Source of the DNA: Dipylidium caninum
Lineage: Eukaryota > Platyhelminthes > Cestoda > Cyclophyllidea > Dipylidiidae
Direction: 5' to 3'
Length of the DNA: 64,000 nucleotides
NCBI GenBank assembly: GCA_017562135.1
Contig: QEYB01001013.1
Coordinates: forward strand, 79,434-143,433
The notes under the pieces are model-generated. The model ran no database searches and had not been told where the DNA came from. It was given only the letters and a program-made list of their open reading frames with translations. The position numbers were made by a program, and so were the translations under genes. Of this stretch, positions 45,503 through 59,500 are shown in pieces; the stretch's first letter is position 1, and every line of letters starts with the position of its first letter.

Positions 45503-47469
45503 TTTTGGAGGGTGTGTGTATGTCGTCAAAACCTAAGCCCAAATTCACACGTTGTGATGATTGAGAGCCAATACGCGCATCTCCAATGCCAACGTTCAGT
45601 AACTAATTCATTTGTTTGCCTGCTTAATCAGTCATTCGCTCACCTATTTGTTGCCTCCTGCCTCAATGATGACGTTGCGGAGAGGTTTAAACGAAGTGCG
45701 TAACGGTAAGCCGTCGCCCAGACTAACTGGTTTAGTCGTGGATTTGCGACGACAGGAAAGTCGAGATGAGGCATCAAAATTGGCCATAATCTCAAATGGA
45801 AGATAGTGGAGGGAATCACGACTGAAACCATCCCTAATGCTTCTATAATCTCCCCGTAATTAAACGGTCTAGTGAGGCAAACGTAGTTCCTTTATAGTTT
45901 AACAATGTTTATAAGGGAATTTTTGCAGGAAGAGTTTGCTCGGAAAATTATCGGGTGAATGAGAAATGGGAAAATACAGTTATCCAAAATGTTGGATTAC
46001 TTAAAAATCTCTTTCGTGTTGACATTGTACAGAAACCAAGAGGTACAGCAAAACCTCATGCGAAATACATGAGTCTGGATATGTATCCCCTACTTTAGGG
46101 AGAGAATTTGTTTCAAAAATAGAGGAGCTGATGCAAAGGAGGTGTCTCATCGCGGTGTGAAGCAGATTTGTCCTCCTCAGTGTGGTGAGTTTTATAAAAG
46201 TGTGGTGGGTATTAACAGACTCACTTCTCGCTTACCATGAGCATATCCTATAGGGGTGAGGGCGTTGGAAGAGAATGCGAGTATGTGAATCATATATGCT
46301 AAACACGTGAAAGGATGTATATTATAGAATTCTGGAATTCGACCACAGTCGAGAAGAAAAATGTCCGGTCATTTTCGGAGAGAAGTGGCAGACAGAACGA
46401 AGGTCTCATATCTCATTCTTGCGAAGACAAACTTGTTGCCACACTGCTTAGATATGTATGATAAATCCTACTTAAAATGCGGGTGGTTGGCATATGGTAA
46501 CAAAGCACCGCAAAGATATTATTATTTTCGATTACGATTTGAATTAATGCGAATCCACGGAAATTGTATGGTGAATGGAAGAGTGATATCGACAAATTTA
46601 CAATTGGTGGCTACTTCACCTGGCCAAGGAAAATATAATCTACGACTCTGACATTCGTTATACTAATGCTTACGAGTACACTAAAATGAAATTTAGTTCA
46701 TTCGCAGGAATTGAATATACGTCATAGCAATTGAATTCAACACTAGAGCGAGAAAAAAAAATGGTAAAATAATCGACGATGACATTTGCAATAAGATAGA
46801 TGGAAGTGGAGAGAATTTTTGAAGGAATGAATCGTGAGGGCAAAACAAGAATTTCAGAAGAGTTGATCATTAATTCCCACTGGACATAACTTGGGAGCAA
46901 TGTTTTAGCGTTAAGATCGGAAGCGGTGCTGCTTCTGACTATTCAAAAACCGCGTAAGCCCTAAATGGCGCCAAGTCTTGGGGTCAAAGTGAGATCTGAT
47001 AAAGTAGGGCGTCAGAAAGAAGACATGCGTATCACGAGTGCGACGTGAATTTTTTTGAGTGTCGACGACGATAAATAGCATAATACCACCCCAATGTTGA
47101 ACATCACCAAGAGACCCTTAAGCCAATAATGAGGATCATCTACGATGTTATGTGATGCCATATGAAACATAAAACAAGCAATCGGCGGCACACGGCTTTG
47201 ACGCAACTATTGGTATTGAACTAAGACTTCAAACTCGTGTGTTTAGTTCTAATCCTAGTATGCTACTTGTGTACAATTTAGCGATTTGTTACATCCAACC
47301 TAACCTATAAGTAATATCGCCGGCTATTTATTGAATTTTTTTACATCGCACTTTTCAAAAATTCTTTGCGGTGCATTATTTGAATTGGCATACTGAAACC
47401 TTACTGTTACTTCACAGGTCAATTGTTATAATAGTCGTACATGCTGGATCCGATTTAAATATAGCCAAT
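45503..47469. other. Intergenic region, no gene seen
   Basis: Upstream of both the tegumental gene (-) and PWWP2 (+). The open frames here (for example 46361-46651 +) show no motif or consistent splice partners. Confidence 0.4.
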
Positions 47470-50386
47470 ATGGCGTCGGGCGACGTTGATCACAATGTCC
47501 TCACTACTGGTCAATCGATAAGTGTGCTTATAGAACATTCGACCCCAAATATTGTATCCGTCAATTTTTCATGCGACGGGAAAATATATCGTGGCGTGCT
47601 TTTGGCTGAAAACGAGAGGTAACTACTTTAAGGCAGCTAAGGCTTGGTTTTCATACCACTGTCGTTCGTTTTGACTTTGCCGTTCATCTCACTTAATCTG
47701 GATATTGCATGAGATTCTGGTTGATCTTGATACCATTGACGTTAGAAAATTGTGAAGAGGAGTAGCTGCCTTCCTAACATTTCTTTGGTCTCGGAAAATT
47801 TGCCGAGTTACCTCGGTGGTATAATTCGGGACCGTTGAGATTACGTGTAAAAATTTCGAAATCCTGTTAGGGTTCCTGGGAGTTTTTCCGTAACCTGTTT
47901 CTTCATCCCGTGCCTTTTTAGTGCTCATGAATGCTCTAGTCTCAGGACAATAGACCTACCTGTCTGTTCTCATTGTGGTTCACCAGAGATGTGCAAAATT
48001 TTAAGAGTTATGGGTCGTCTTCCTCTGATTTATGGATGGTATTAAATGTATCTCTTTTGGGCTGCGGTGTCGGTATTCGACTCTCTGCGGCGTATATAAA
48101 GCTTAGACATATTTTATCCCCGAAATTCGCCTCGGAATGTTTCATTATTTTATCGATGCCGCTGCATTTTTGCCGGTTGCTATCTTCTGTGCTACTCAAC
48201 CACTTTGCGATTCTCTTACTACCTGATGCTTTGTTTTGGTTCTACTATGAGGCGCTTCCCTATTTCAGGATTGGTGTAAATGAAACACGTTCGACCAGTT
48301 CGGAATCATGGCCACCTTTACCAGCGGAAACGGGAAGTGTTTTTTCTTTGAAATCACCAGCTTGTGCCATAGAACGCTTTACCTACAAATCCGAAGGCGA
48401 ACCCTCGCGTCTTAGCGTCCTTCGTCCAACTAATAAACGCCCTCTTTCCTATCGATCTAGTATCTTCCCCTCGCGCTCACCTCCTCAGCCCCATTCGCAA
48501 TCCCCTACAGTTTACCGACACCCTAATTCGAAATCTACCTCCCAAAATCTGCTTTGTCATAATTGCGGGAAGACTCTCGTCTCTTCCAACTCTAATTCTT
48601 CCGATTCCATCCACGAACGTGCCTCTGCAAGATCCAGTAAACGTGGGCATCATCTGAACGACTCGTTGGCAGAAGTTAAATTGGTGTCTTCCATCAAGAG
48701 GCGTCGTCTAGAGGAGCCCGATAAAAATGAGCACGGGAAGGCCAAAAAGCTTAAGTACACCGACGAGGCATCGCAATCGTCACTATTAAGAAGAAGAATA
48801 GAAACCACACAAGAATTACTTCCCTCGATTTCAGCTCCACATATTCCAATGAAAAGACAAAAAGACAATGTCCTAACGTTCCGTCCCAAGGACTTGATCA
48901 AACACCAGGCCGACTCTCTAACATGCAAATTTCCAAGAACGGATGTGGACTTTTCAGCATCTGAGCATCGTAAGAGTACGCACGAAAGATCGAGGCATCG
49001 CGAACGTCATGTGCAATCTAAACGGTCTACCGGGTCGCATCCCCCGGGTTCCTCAAAAGAGACAGGGCACCATCATCCGGGAGTTTCGGGGAAAAATGAA
49101 CCGGAAAAACCTGTGCCTGAGTCTTATCGGCCCCCAATAAAAATAAAAATTAACCGAGCCCTCATCTCAGGCGATGGTGAGAGTGAATTCGATCAAAGCA
49201 AAGGCTCGGACATGCTAAGTGAATATAAAGTTAGTTTAGTCTTGCAGATCAAGTTTATTGAATTAGAACGAACAAAAGATAAAGTTTCCCGCCCTATTTC
49301 GTTTTTGGCTTCCGTGGTAGACGTGAAGTTTACTAAGATTTTAGGTTGTTTTCCAAGTTTGACGGTTAGGCATTACCATTGAATTCTCGTAGCTTGTTAT
49401 ACTTAACATCGGTATGAGGTCGTTTATCATATGCAGGTTCTGCGTGTCCGCTTGTTACTGTAGTTTTCTCCCAGGCTCACATAAGTTAGGTAAATGAATC
49501 GGTAACGAAATATGAGTTTTTGTCAACGGAATTGAGGCACTGACCATCCATCACTGGTCTGTTCCTTTAACTAGGTGGAGGTTGTGCACGATGTACCTGA
49601 AGTCTCGGCCGATGGCCCTGTATCGTCTGTGAACCAGCAAGATTCCCCTTCCCTCTCCAACAAAGATCCTTCGGCAACGGGACCACCGTCCTCAAACTCA
49701 CCACAATCTGAAGTAGAGCCGATATCCCCCCAACGTTCGAGCGCTCCACCAATTGATGAGCGTCCAGTAAAGCGTTATCGACTCCCCTCAGACCCATCAA
49801 TAACATTCCGAATTGACGATGTGGTGTGGTGCAAGCTCTCTGGCTGGCCATGGTGGCCTGCACGTATAATCAGTCTCCACCGTTCTGCTTCCTCATGCAT
49901 GGCTTGTGTACGATGGGTCGCGTGGAATCAGATTTCTCACTTTCCTTGTGATAAAATCTTCCCATTTCTTGTTGAAGACGATAGAAAAGTCGACAAACGT
50001 CGTATGAAAAAACAGGCGGCATATAAAAGGCTATCGAAGAGGCCCTCGAAATGGCGCGATCACGTGCAGCACAAATTTCTGATGATGAAGACGAGAGTAT
50101 TTTTACTGACGATATGTTCGACCTCAGTAACATAACTTTTTCGATTCCTGAAAATCGTTCAAGTCCAAATTTGAAGGCCGCGCGGGACGATAATGAGCGT
50201 CAAGCCATGCCGGCTGTGAACGGATTCCCGATTGTAATGCCACCTGACGATTCGGGGAATGAATTTGGTGGAGGTCCGCTGATGATTGTCCATGTACCTA
50301 CTCCACCGAAGGCCCTCGAAGGTGAAGTTGCTGATACTCGTGTTTTCTTTTCCACCCCGACACGGTCGTTCTCAATTCTGCGATAG
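47470..50386 (+). CDS. PWWP2: PWWP2A/B-like chromatin protein
   Basis: Exons 47470-47618, 48269-49229 and 49575-50386. The N terminus contains a short conserved-looking box (VSVNFSCDGKIYRGVLL) that resembles the vertebrate PWWP2 start. The long middle exon is Ser/Arg/Lys-rich and probably disordered, with a CHNCGKT pair of cysteines and a PIKIKIN motif. The PWWP domain begins FRIDDVVWCKLSGWPWWPA (about residues 448-466) and continues CVRWVAWNQISHFPCDKIFPF; the aromatic cage-type Trp residues are present. In this family it reads H2A.Z and H3K36-methylated nucleosomes. The frame breaks after KKQAAYK: shifting by one base at the A run near 50022-50030 restores AIEEALEMARSRAAQ and the acidic tail to the stop at 50386. 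This is probably a lost A in the assembly. Confidence 0.85.
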
Positions 50387-50891
50387 CATTCGTTCTACTC
50401 TCGGAATGCCTTTTCCAGGTGTGATGCGGTGTACAGTGTTCAGAACTTTTTCTACAAACGCGCAGAGCCCGACCTTCCTTCCCTCCACTTCGACCTTCCC
50501 CCCACCTACTCGTTTAATGCAGTTTCTCTATGTAGAGTACCTTCGGCTGTGCACTACTATTCCTTGATGATTACTGATGTTAGATACTGAACTTCTTTCA
50601 CTTGAATTGATACATGTAGAGCTGACAGCGCATCGGTTGCTTGTTCTTTTTTAAAAATATTCTACATTCTTCACGTGCCTTGCCTCCACAAATCTGTATA
50701 AAAAAATTGAATATATCTCCATGTTGAACAGGTCATACCTGTTCTTCTTACCATGTCGATATGAGGGAATTTTGCTGTCCACACCTTTACAGCAAACGAT
50801 GAAACTAATAATAAATCAAGATGACTTTAATCAGTTTGTATACAAGTCATTCCGATACAAAAGTGATTGATGTTAGCAGGCCTAAGGTTGT
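50387..50891. other. Convergent intergenic region PWWP2/Beclin
   Basis: 3' flanks of two convergent genes; no open frame of interest. Confidence 0.4.
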
Positions 50892-53682
50892 CTATGCTTC
50901 GGAAGTATGACGAGTGGATTTGCAGAACGTGGCGGCGATTAAGTACTTGAGATCCATTAAAAGCATTTTGAGGGCCTTGGTCCAGCTTTCGTCAGTATTG
51001 GTAGAGCATCTGGAGAGAATAAATTACCCATGAACGCTACCCCCGGATCATATCTCCTACGTCCAAACAGTGGCAGAGCTTGTGCTTGACGATCCCACGG
51101 CTGCATTAAGCACCACGGAAATGCTTACTTGATGGAAAGGATGGGGCCACTTCTGTCCTGGATGCGGCCACCTTCGAGAATCTTAAAAGGTAGACAAAAG
51201 TCGGGAGGGCGTTCCACCCGCGCTTGGAGTTGTCCAACGCAGTCCAAAAACATCACCAAAGCATTGTCGAAGCTAAGCGCAGAAGGGGGAAGCGGGTTAC
51301 ATAAGCACCAAAAGTAGGTTTAGAGAATACCATCCTCAAATATAAGTATGTTCAAGGTTTTTGATTGGTTTATGAGCCCCCATTTGAGTCCATTACCCAC
51401 GAACATCCTGGAAACCAATTCATACGCGCAAATTCCTTTGAGAAATCACAGTAATTTCGACAGACGTAAATGATAGCGCACGTACCTCGTGCTGCCGAAT
51501 ATTCGCATACTTCTCGCAGAATTGTACAAAGGTAATGGAGTCCCATTCGGCAAGGCAGCAATCTTAGATTGATTGCCCATTGGAATTATCACATAGCTGC
51601 AATGAGACAGGATTTAGGGGAACGCCGTAGGACCAGTAGAGAGGTAGCAAAGCGAGGCATACCCCTTGAAGGTATACGAAAGTTTCTTGGCAAGACATGT
51701 AACGAGCATGACGCACTGCCCCAACGCTCCGTTGATTTCTGGCCATGTAATCTAAAAATTACAACGGCTTCTGATATTGAGATGTAGGAAATGCCCCTTC
51801 CTCAGCCAGCGGCCCCCAGTCAAATGGTTAGAAATAGGTAAAAGCGGGAACGAGCTCTTGCATATTAGTGTACAGTATGAGACGTTTTTGAAGAGTATTA
51901 TTTCAAAAAACAAAAATTTACCTTTAAAGGGGGTGACGTTATCTACCAAGAAACACGTTTCTCATGCCAGATTTGAACATTTCTGAGAGGGCTTAATAGG
52001 CGTTTTTGAAGCACGTTGAAGGTATTTACTAGATCGGCAACAAACAACTATTAAGGTTCATCTAGCAGAGATGCACCAACGTTTTCATCAATTACCATAA
52101 GAGGAGGTGGAAGAGAACGATGACAAATAGATTTAGACTATTAGAAGGGAGTTCCGAATTGAGACACGAGATCGCAGCAACCAGTGCTATATAACGTTTT
52201 TTAATACTACACTAGAACGCTTGGATTTGGCATAAGTTATCAAAGAAACCTAGGAGTAATTGCCACAAGCCTATTCTGAAATGAATTGGAAAGCCCACAC
52301 TAACACGAGGAGCGTGTGATCACGCCTAAAGCAAATGGGAAGAAACTCACTGGTTTAGAGGATAAGCGACCTAAATGGAGGCCATTTATGACGCCAATGT
52401 GGCCGTCGTACCAAATAGGGAAGGCAGCATTAAGAACATTCGTTCGTCGAAGCCGTTCGTACTGATACTGGGCGTCGTTAAAACGTGCTTCGAGGACACT
52501 CAACGACTCCTCCGCCTCCATCAATGCTAACCGCTGCTCGTTGTAGTCGTTGGTCATCCTGGTCAAGAAAAAGTCATTTAATAGAGAGTTAATATTCTAC
52601 GTACAAAGTTAGTAAAATATGACAGTAAATCAATTCACGGACCGATCTAATTCGACCTGGCGGACACGCAGCACATCTTCATTCAGGGCAAGCTGATTGT
52701 CCAATTGCCGAGATTCGCGCTGGAGACGGGAGAGTTCGCGGTGAAGGGAAAGCAGTTCTTCTCTAGCTTGAGATAACTGTGACTTGACATCAAAGTCTCC
52801 TTCTGCGACTTTGGACAAGGTTCGTGAAGCCATCGAAAATTTGAGTAGCTCTTGACAAGCGCTGTGGTCTGCCACTTTGTCTATAGCTGGTGAACTGGTC
52901 TAAATTTCAGTGCACAGTTGCAAATAAAATCTTGATTTAGAAGTGCCCGAGTATACTGTATGTTATGAAACCCACTGCAGACAAAGAGTCCTGTTTTGAG
53001 AGGAGGGGAACTGAAAGTATTCCATCAATAGAACCACCATGACTCCTGTTAGGACCAGGCAGCTCCACGGAGCTCGATTTCAACTGCATCAGGAGGTTTC
53101 TATCAACAGTTCAAGCGTCAAAACAGTGGCTTACTCAAGGCGGGCAATTTCCTCCTTCTGAAAATCGAGAAGTTGTTGCTGAGCACTGATTAGGGTGTCA
53201 GCACATTCTTGACACATCGGATGATTAACCTCCACCCTGCCGTTGATGATGTCGGAGAGATAGGCATTCACCTACAATTTCGATTATGCCATTGAACAAA
53301 TTTCGAAAAGACGGGGACAAGTGGAGCTTAGTTCCCCCAAAATAAAAAGTGCGAAAGTCTAGACTTTTGCCTATTAAATTGGACTGAAACTCGGTTTTAG
53401 GGAAAAAAGGTAAACGGTGAGCGTATATAACCACCGGTCATCCTAAATATTGATTACGTACAACATACATGCAAGGATGTTGGTGGTTAAGGTATCTAAT
53501 CACTATTACCTACGAAGAACTTACTTGAAGTCTGGTGACCCAAGCTAAAGGTGTAGGGGAACAAGACCGGAGATTGAGCCTCTGAATTAGTGGAATCGCA
53601 GAAAGGGTGAAAATCTAGGGAGATGAAAACAGAAAATAGGTGTTCAAGGCTTGACAACTTACGAGCTTTGTAGTCAGTAGTC
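50892..53682 (-). CDS. BECN1: Beclin-1 (ATG6), most of the gene
   Basis: Core subunit of the VPS34 PI3-kinase complexes that start autophagy. Exons: 53581-53525, 53271-53135, 52894-52643, 52558-52351, 51751-51663, 51596-51486, 51272-51129 and 51009-50892; phases close and give 372 codons. The BH3-like region spans AWVTRLQ|VNAYLSDIINGRV and runs into VNHPMCQECADTLI. A long coiled coil follows (REELLSLHRELSRLQRESRQ; MEAEESLSVLEARF). The evolutionarily conserved domain holds RTNVLNAAFPIWYDGHIGVI, ITWPEINGALGQCVMLV, LPLYNSARSMRIFGS, FDNALVMFLDCVGQL and DESWTKALKMLLMDLKYLIA. A possible 20-nt micro-exon lies at 53663-53682. The N-terminal exons (usual CxxC motifs) were not found, so the start is unknown. 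Confidence 0.92.
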
Positions 53683-54840
53683 CTACAAGAAAAAGAGTCT
53701 GATAAGGGTAATTTGGGTTCTGATAAAGTCAGAGAACAGCTTTTTCAAAATAGTTGTGAAAATATACATATAGACTACGTTGTTACAAAATAACAAGTAC
53801 GCGTGCAATTATGTAAGGAAAGGTCGGAGGCACGAAAAGTATTCCAGATCAAATGCAGAGTCAATGGGTTTCTTGGCACTTTCTGACAGTTATACATGTC
53901 CGAAGGGTTTGTGTGTGTCCAGTCCGCGCTAGACTTTTGAATATACTCATGAAATACATCAAATACTAACCAATTACAAACTTGACAAATCAAATAAATT
54001 CAAACTAATGTCTGCAATGAGGGATCTCGGAGGAGAATGCTTAGTTGTCTATTACAAGGATGAGGTAGCATACGCAAGGCAGGAAAGTCCGACACAAATA
54101 GCAATCATATTCAAGAAGATATAAACATATTTGAAGGAATAACAGTTTATTGACAACAATACTAAAATATATTCACAAGCGCAATCACTATTCAATAGAA
54201 GACTGGGAGAATGATATATTCGGGTGTTGACCAGTGGTGGCTTGTATATAACGGTGCGTTGGAAAATTGCTAGTTAAGTGCTCGGCGGGGATTGTTCTAG
54301 AATAGCGCGAAAATTAGGGAGGGAATTCAAAACCAGCAAATCAACTTTAAAGTAGTCACAAAACAACTACTTCACTCTTTCATGTTATTGAATTTAAGGC
54401 AAGAGAAAAAAAAACCGTAGATTTTGCATACCAGAGGAATTGGGCACGGAATTCGGTATAGCTAGATCATCCGCTTTCACGAATTAGGCTTCAAAACTGC
54501 ATCATCGTCACATGTTAACTTGGAGGATGGCCTTTCGACACCACAGACCTACACCTTCCACGTGGAAGCATTACCCGTGCTCTTGTAGTAGTTTGAAGGG
54601 AATGAGTAGACTTCAATCAGAATTGGTCCAAAAAACAACACTATATGTTAATAGCTCAAAAAGGCGGGGGACAAAACTAGCACGATTGATCACTAACAAT
54701 AGTAAACAGTTATAGGCAGTTTCTTTAGGAAGTTAAAGCCAACAAATATTTTACTGTTTTGTAATCAGATAAATTAAGTCATTTTTAACAAGTCGCAAAA
54801 ACTGCGTACTAAAGCAAATAAAACAGAAATAATCGTTAAA
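53683..54840. other. Region upstream of the recognised Beclin exons
   Basis: Should hold the missing 5' Beclin exons and promoter. I could not identify any exon here on either strand. Confidence 0.35.
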
Positions 54841-55366
54841 CTACTTCCCAACAGTGATCGAACGAATCCCCTTGCCGGGGCACCAAGGCCTTGGCCGCCT
54901 CTCTTCCATTTTGCTCTATTGTTTTTCAAACATTTTCGTGAAACCAGACGTTTCGATCCGTGAGTTTGAATCTGGTTTATACCGCTGTGAGGTCGGCTCG
55001 CGGCCTTCCTTGCACGAGCCTCTGACAAGGAGTATAGAGCACAAGAATATCGAAGATAAGATTGGACACAAGTTAAAAGTCGATGCTAGCTCTAACAGCG
55101 GTAAGTTTCCATGAACGTTCCAGTTCATCTGGAGCAAGCAAGTCTCCAATGCGTTTGATTGTTTCTCCCTGCTCCATTTCAAAGATCAATTTTTGTCGGC
55201 CAATCTAGAGCCAAAAAGAATGTCAATCGAGTCCTCCAAAATCAGTCTGTAGAGAAGACAAGTGAGATGAACAAGTTACTCGAGTAGTGTCCATCTTCGC
55301 AGCTCTAAGTTTAATTTTCGCCAGAATGTGCCACATACGACCGTCTTCATCTGAATCATATTCGTA
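54841..55366 (-). pseudogene. SUGP1-like (SURP and G-patch) exons, partial or decayed
   Basis: Two phase-0 exons, 55366-55280 and 55204-55097, encode YEYDSDEDGRMWHILAKIKL and LRAAKMDTTR, then IKRIGDLLAPDELERSWK. They align with SUGP1's acidic-to-IGDFLPPDELEKF segment. A following stretch starting near 55011 reads EGREPTSQRYKP (SUGP1 has KEGREPDYSEYK) and enters a G-patch (KWKRGGQGLGAP, GKGIRSITVGK) that is spread over more than one reading frame, with a C-run near 54880 as one break. The usual C terminus and the SURP domains were not found. It may be a real gene damaged by assembly indels, or a decayed copy. Confidence 0.5.
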
Positions 55367-56582
55367 CTTACACTCGACACCTAATCAGACAACTTATCCT
55401 CGAACTTTTTTGGAAGTATATTTTACAACCGTTCGATAGACATCGCATCAGCTGTTAGTTGACCTGTACACTTCAGCCGGCTGCTGAGCCATAACTGAAG
55501 TTCATGCCATGCTTGGAGCTACATCGAGAGAAAATATATAGCAGTGAAAAAACTGGGTTTTAATCAAGTTGGCACTCTAATAAGATAAAAAAAAAAGCAC
55601 AAGTTATCTGATACTCTGAATCTGTTTTAATTTTGCTCAATGACTAAAGAACAGGACTAGACAAAAAAGTTGCCCGAGAAAAAACTAAAGTGGCAATAAA
55701 CGATGGGAGCTTTAGTGCCTATGCAAAGCAAATCCATATTTGTATCATAAGAAAAGATGTGACGTTCATTAAATATACATATTTGTAAATAATGTGAACA
55801 AGGTCATCAATTCACCAACGATCAAAGTAGAAATTCAGACTTCAGAGGTAGTAATAAAGTAGAAGAAGAGGTAAGGAAAAAATTCAGATTAATTCCAGAA
55901 CATAGTATTTTTAAGAAACAGAAGTGGATGGGACCGTCAAGATCAGACATTGTAACAAAATATGTTTTCTAATAACTCTATGATGATATTTCTGGAAAAT
56001 GAGAATTGATTTGTAAACACATTACTGTACGAAAATTAAGAGAGTCACCACTCTGATCATGTAAAGGTAACAATAAAAGAACAGACGAGGCATCACTTCA
56101 GTTGTCTCGGAAAACATCGCTCTAAAACACCTGAAAAATAATACGCAAAGAGGAACACCACCATCCCAAAGCATGTTGTTGGAGAAACAGAGGTGTTAGG
56201 GAAATGACCAGTATTTCTGATAAAACATATTATGCAAATTTTTAAGCAAAGATTGAATCTACCCATTTAGAAATAAAATTCCGTGTTAGCACGAACTACC
56301 AGGTCGGACTTACGAAAAAACGCTTTTAAACGGGCACTAACTGACGCGCCGTTGAGCAGGCAAGTTTTGCAGCAGCACACGGCAGAAGCTAGGAAATCTC
56401 GCTGATGCGAAAGTTCAGATGAATTATCAGACTTTACTTGCGGTAACGAATCCACCTAGGCTTTTCGTTTTTCGTTGCAGGTCCATAAACTCAAAGAGAG
56501 TGGATGCAGAGGCTAGTCTTTAGGAACATTTAAGCCGCAATCTTAGAATTGACGCAATTGAACTTTGGTGTTTGGGTTTGTT
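55367..56582. other. Region with no supportable exon
   Basis: Would hold the SURP-domain exons if the SUGP1-like gene were intact; none is recognised. AT-rich, with only short frames. Confidence 0.35.
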
Positions 56583-59500
56583 CAGAGGAAGTTGGATATC
56601 AGACAGCCGTTAATAATCGAGCTTTATCTGGCCTTCCAATTTCCTCTAAAACGCGCCGCTGTTTACAAAAAACAGTACCATCAACTGGAAGCCTTCTTGA
56701 TTTTTCATGCATTCTTCTTGCAGTCGTTGTCTGAAAAAATTATGTTGTATTCGACCGAGTCGGGGAAAGTTAAAACCGTACAGCACACTGTCTTCAAATT
56801 TCGCGACTCGCAATTATTGCTAAGGATTGGGAGTTAAACGACAAGACGCATGAATAAAACTCTCGGCGCAATGATCGCTTCTTGATCTTCAGGAGGTAGA
56901 CTGGAATACGACGATTAGACCAGGAGATAGCTTTCACATAAAGCATCATTAAACAGAAAACCTCTACCTGGGTAGAGATCGCATCTGAAGAAATGTGACT
57001 TCCAAAAATAAAAAAATTCAAAAACAACTTACGCGTCCACGATTGATGACCGCATTTTTTAATAGTCTAAAAATTCGACGAGAATTTATTAGCCAACCGT
57101 CTCGTTTTGGAAATCTAACACTTACGGATATTTGCAAGATCCTGTCAGCTATAGCAGAGTTTAATTGGAATAGACTTACCAACTTGTTGGAGCTGCTTAA
57201 AAATTTCCATAAAACTACCATCATTCTTGAAAGGAATGCGAGAAGCCATCCCAATGAAGAAAAGTTTTACGAGCTCGTAGAGCCAGCCTATTATAACTCA
57301 TCTGATATTCGAGGGTAAAAGCAAACTTTACAAGTATAATATTTCTCCATTGTGTTCGTAGATTTTGCTGCCCCATGTTACTGCCAAAAAGTTAGTTTGT
57401 GAAAAGAAACTTGTATAAGTAGACTCCCTTTTTTAACTTGCAACGAGCTGTGCTCCTTATGCAATCATTCGCAAGCCTTTTTTGTCTGTAAAATTAATTC
57501 AATTCAGCAAGTTCTTAAATAACAAAACTATGAATACAAAACCACTCAATTAAATTAAGCCTTAGCCCCGTAGAGGCGCAACTACGCTAAAAATGATGAA
57601 TGTTAATGATCTCTCTTTATATCTTTCTATCCCCCTATGAACTTGGCGTTACGTCTTCTTCAGACACAAGGAGTTTTGAAGTACACACTTGTTCTGCATA
57701 TTAACTCCGTATGCCATGTTACAAATACCTCACATGTATAATAAGGTATTTCCTTTCTTTACTAAATGCACCGTTAGGTTTGAGTTTTCTACCGCACAAA
57801 TCTTAGTATTAGTAGGTGAAGTAGGGGTAAATGAGTTTCCCAATTTGAATAACTGCTTGTCATTTGTGTAATTTTAAAATCGTTTCATTCTGATATTTTG
57901 GGTTGATTTTGGCTTGAATGTAAATTAGAGGTGGGCGATAATGTGAATTTATTGCGACTGACAGTATTTGCGCCGCTTTTTAATGTGAATCTTTAGCGTC
58001 GCCGGTTCGAAAAAATGACTTTTCTTCTCGCAGAGCTCAGCCCTTCAGACAATTTGGGAAGTCAACAAAGAAATTCATCACATTTGTTAAGATAGATGAA
58101 TAAAGTCGTGTTGGATCTCCTCCCATTGCTGGCTAATAATCAGAAAGTTATACTATACCCTAAAGCGTTTTAACCCCCTGCGTCAGAACTATCACTTGAG
58201 TGTTAATATGAGCGATTTGGTTTCTAAAGTTTTACTGGTAGAGGGTTTATTAGTTGAAATACACCATGAAGTTTATAGATAAATAGTGACGTTAGATACC
58301 AAAGAAGCAAAAACAGCAGTTGACAATGAAGTAAGGTCCAAAAAGAAAGTGCTAGAGCTCTGGTTACACCAATTCTACATGTTGCTATGCACCCATGTAG
58401 AAGGTCTTTCTGAAAAGGCGGAATTTGCCCACCAGTGTGTATTAATTCCTCCCCAATTTTTGCATTAGTGCAATCCTCGAATGTATATCTTGTTCTCCGT
58501 CGCGACAAACGAGTACCCTTGATTTTTGACACAAACCGTGCCATAGCTTAAGCCTTTATGGCCATAATCTGCCCTGGCTGACACGGGTGCTTCAACTAAC
58601 GTAGAACCCATGCCATTGGATCTCGCATTTCGCCTTGGTCCCATCTACCGAGACACATACGTAGCAACTAGAGAGCGGATGCTGCAAAAAAGAGTTGGTG
58701 AAATTTACTTCAATATGAGTTGTGAGAATATTCGAGGAAGTAATCGGGACAGCAAGTCAATTCACTGAAATATAGTCTCTCTTTATGTGGAGGTTAACCT
58801 AAAATTATATTTGGAACATACGGAACGAATGTTATGTTTATAGTATTAATAAACTTTATTGATTGAGGGTCTCAGCTGTTCTGGACGGGAAAGCCTTATA
58901 AGTTCGATCTTTCTGAGGCGACCTTCAAGCACAATAGAAACTTACGTCCTTCCGTTGTCGGCAGTACAAATGACGATTATTTATTGTTTAGCATGATACA
59001 CGGCACCGTGTAGTGACGAAATGCGAAATTTATAGGTTTTAAAGGCCCAGAACTAAATTGGGACAAGACGCTTACTGCGCGCAATAAGCTGTTCGAAAGT
59101 TGCACGCGAGAGCCATATAGTTTGTATGTTTATGGTCAAAATGTGGGCTCAATTTTTCGTTATAATCCAGTGACACCTGAAATCTACATTGCGTACCACT
59201 GCAATTTTGCACCTTAAATCAAGTTTTATACTATGGGACATATTTATGAGGAGAAGACGAGAATGAAAACGAAAACAATCATGGTTATCGGTGAAGTGAA
59301 TACAAAGAGTAGGAAATATCGGAATTTATAAAGAACATATCCTGTCTTTTAATACTTACATGTTCGGGGAAAAAAACCCCATCATAATCACGCAGATATT
59401 AAGGAAAAATCATCGCGTTATTACCCGAAGATTCCTATTGCTCGAATAAAGAATTCACGTTTTCTGTCTACGTTGAACGCTCGTGACTGTGCCGCGTCGA

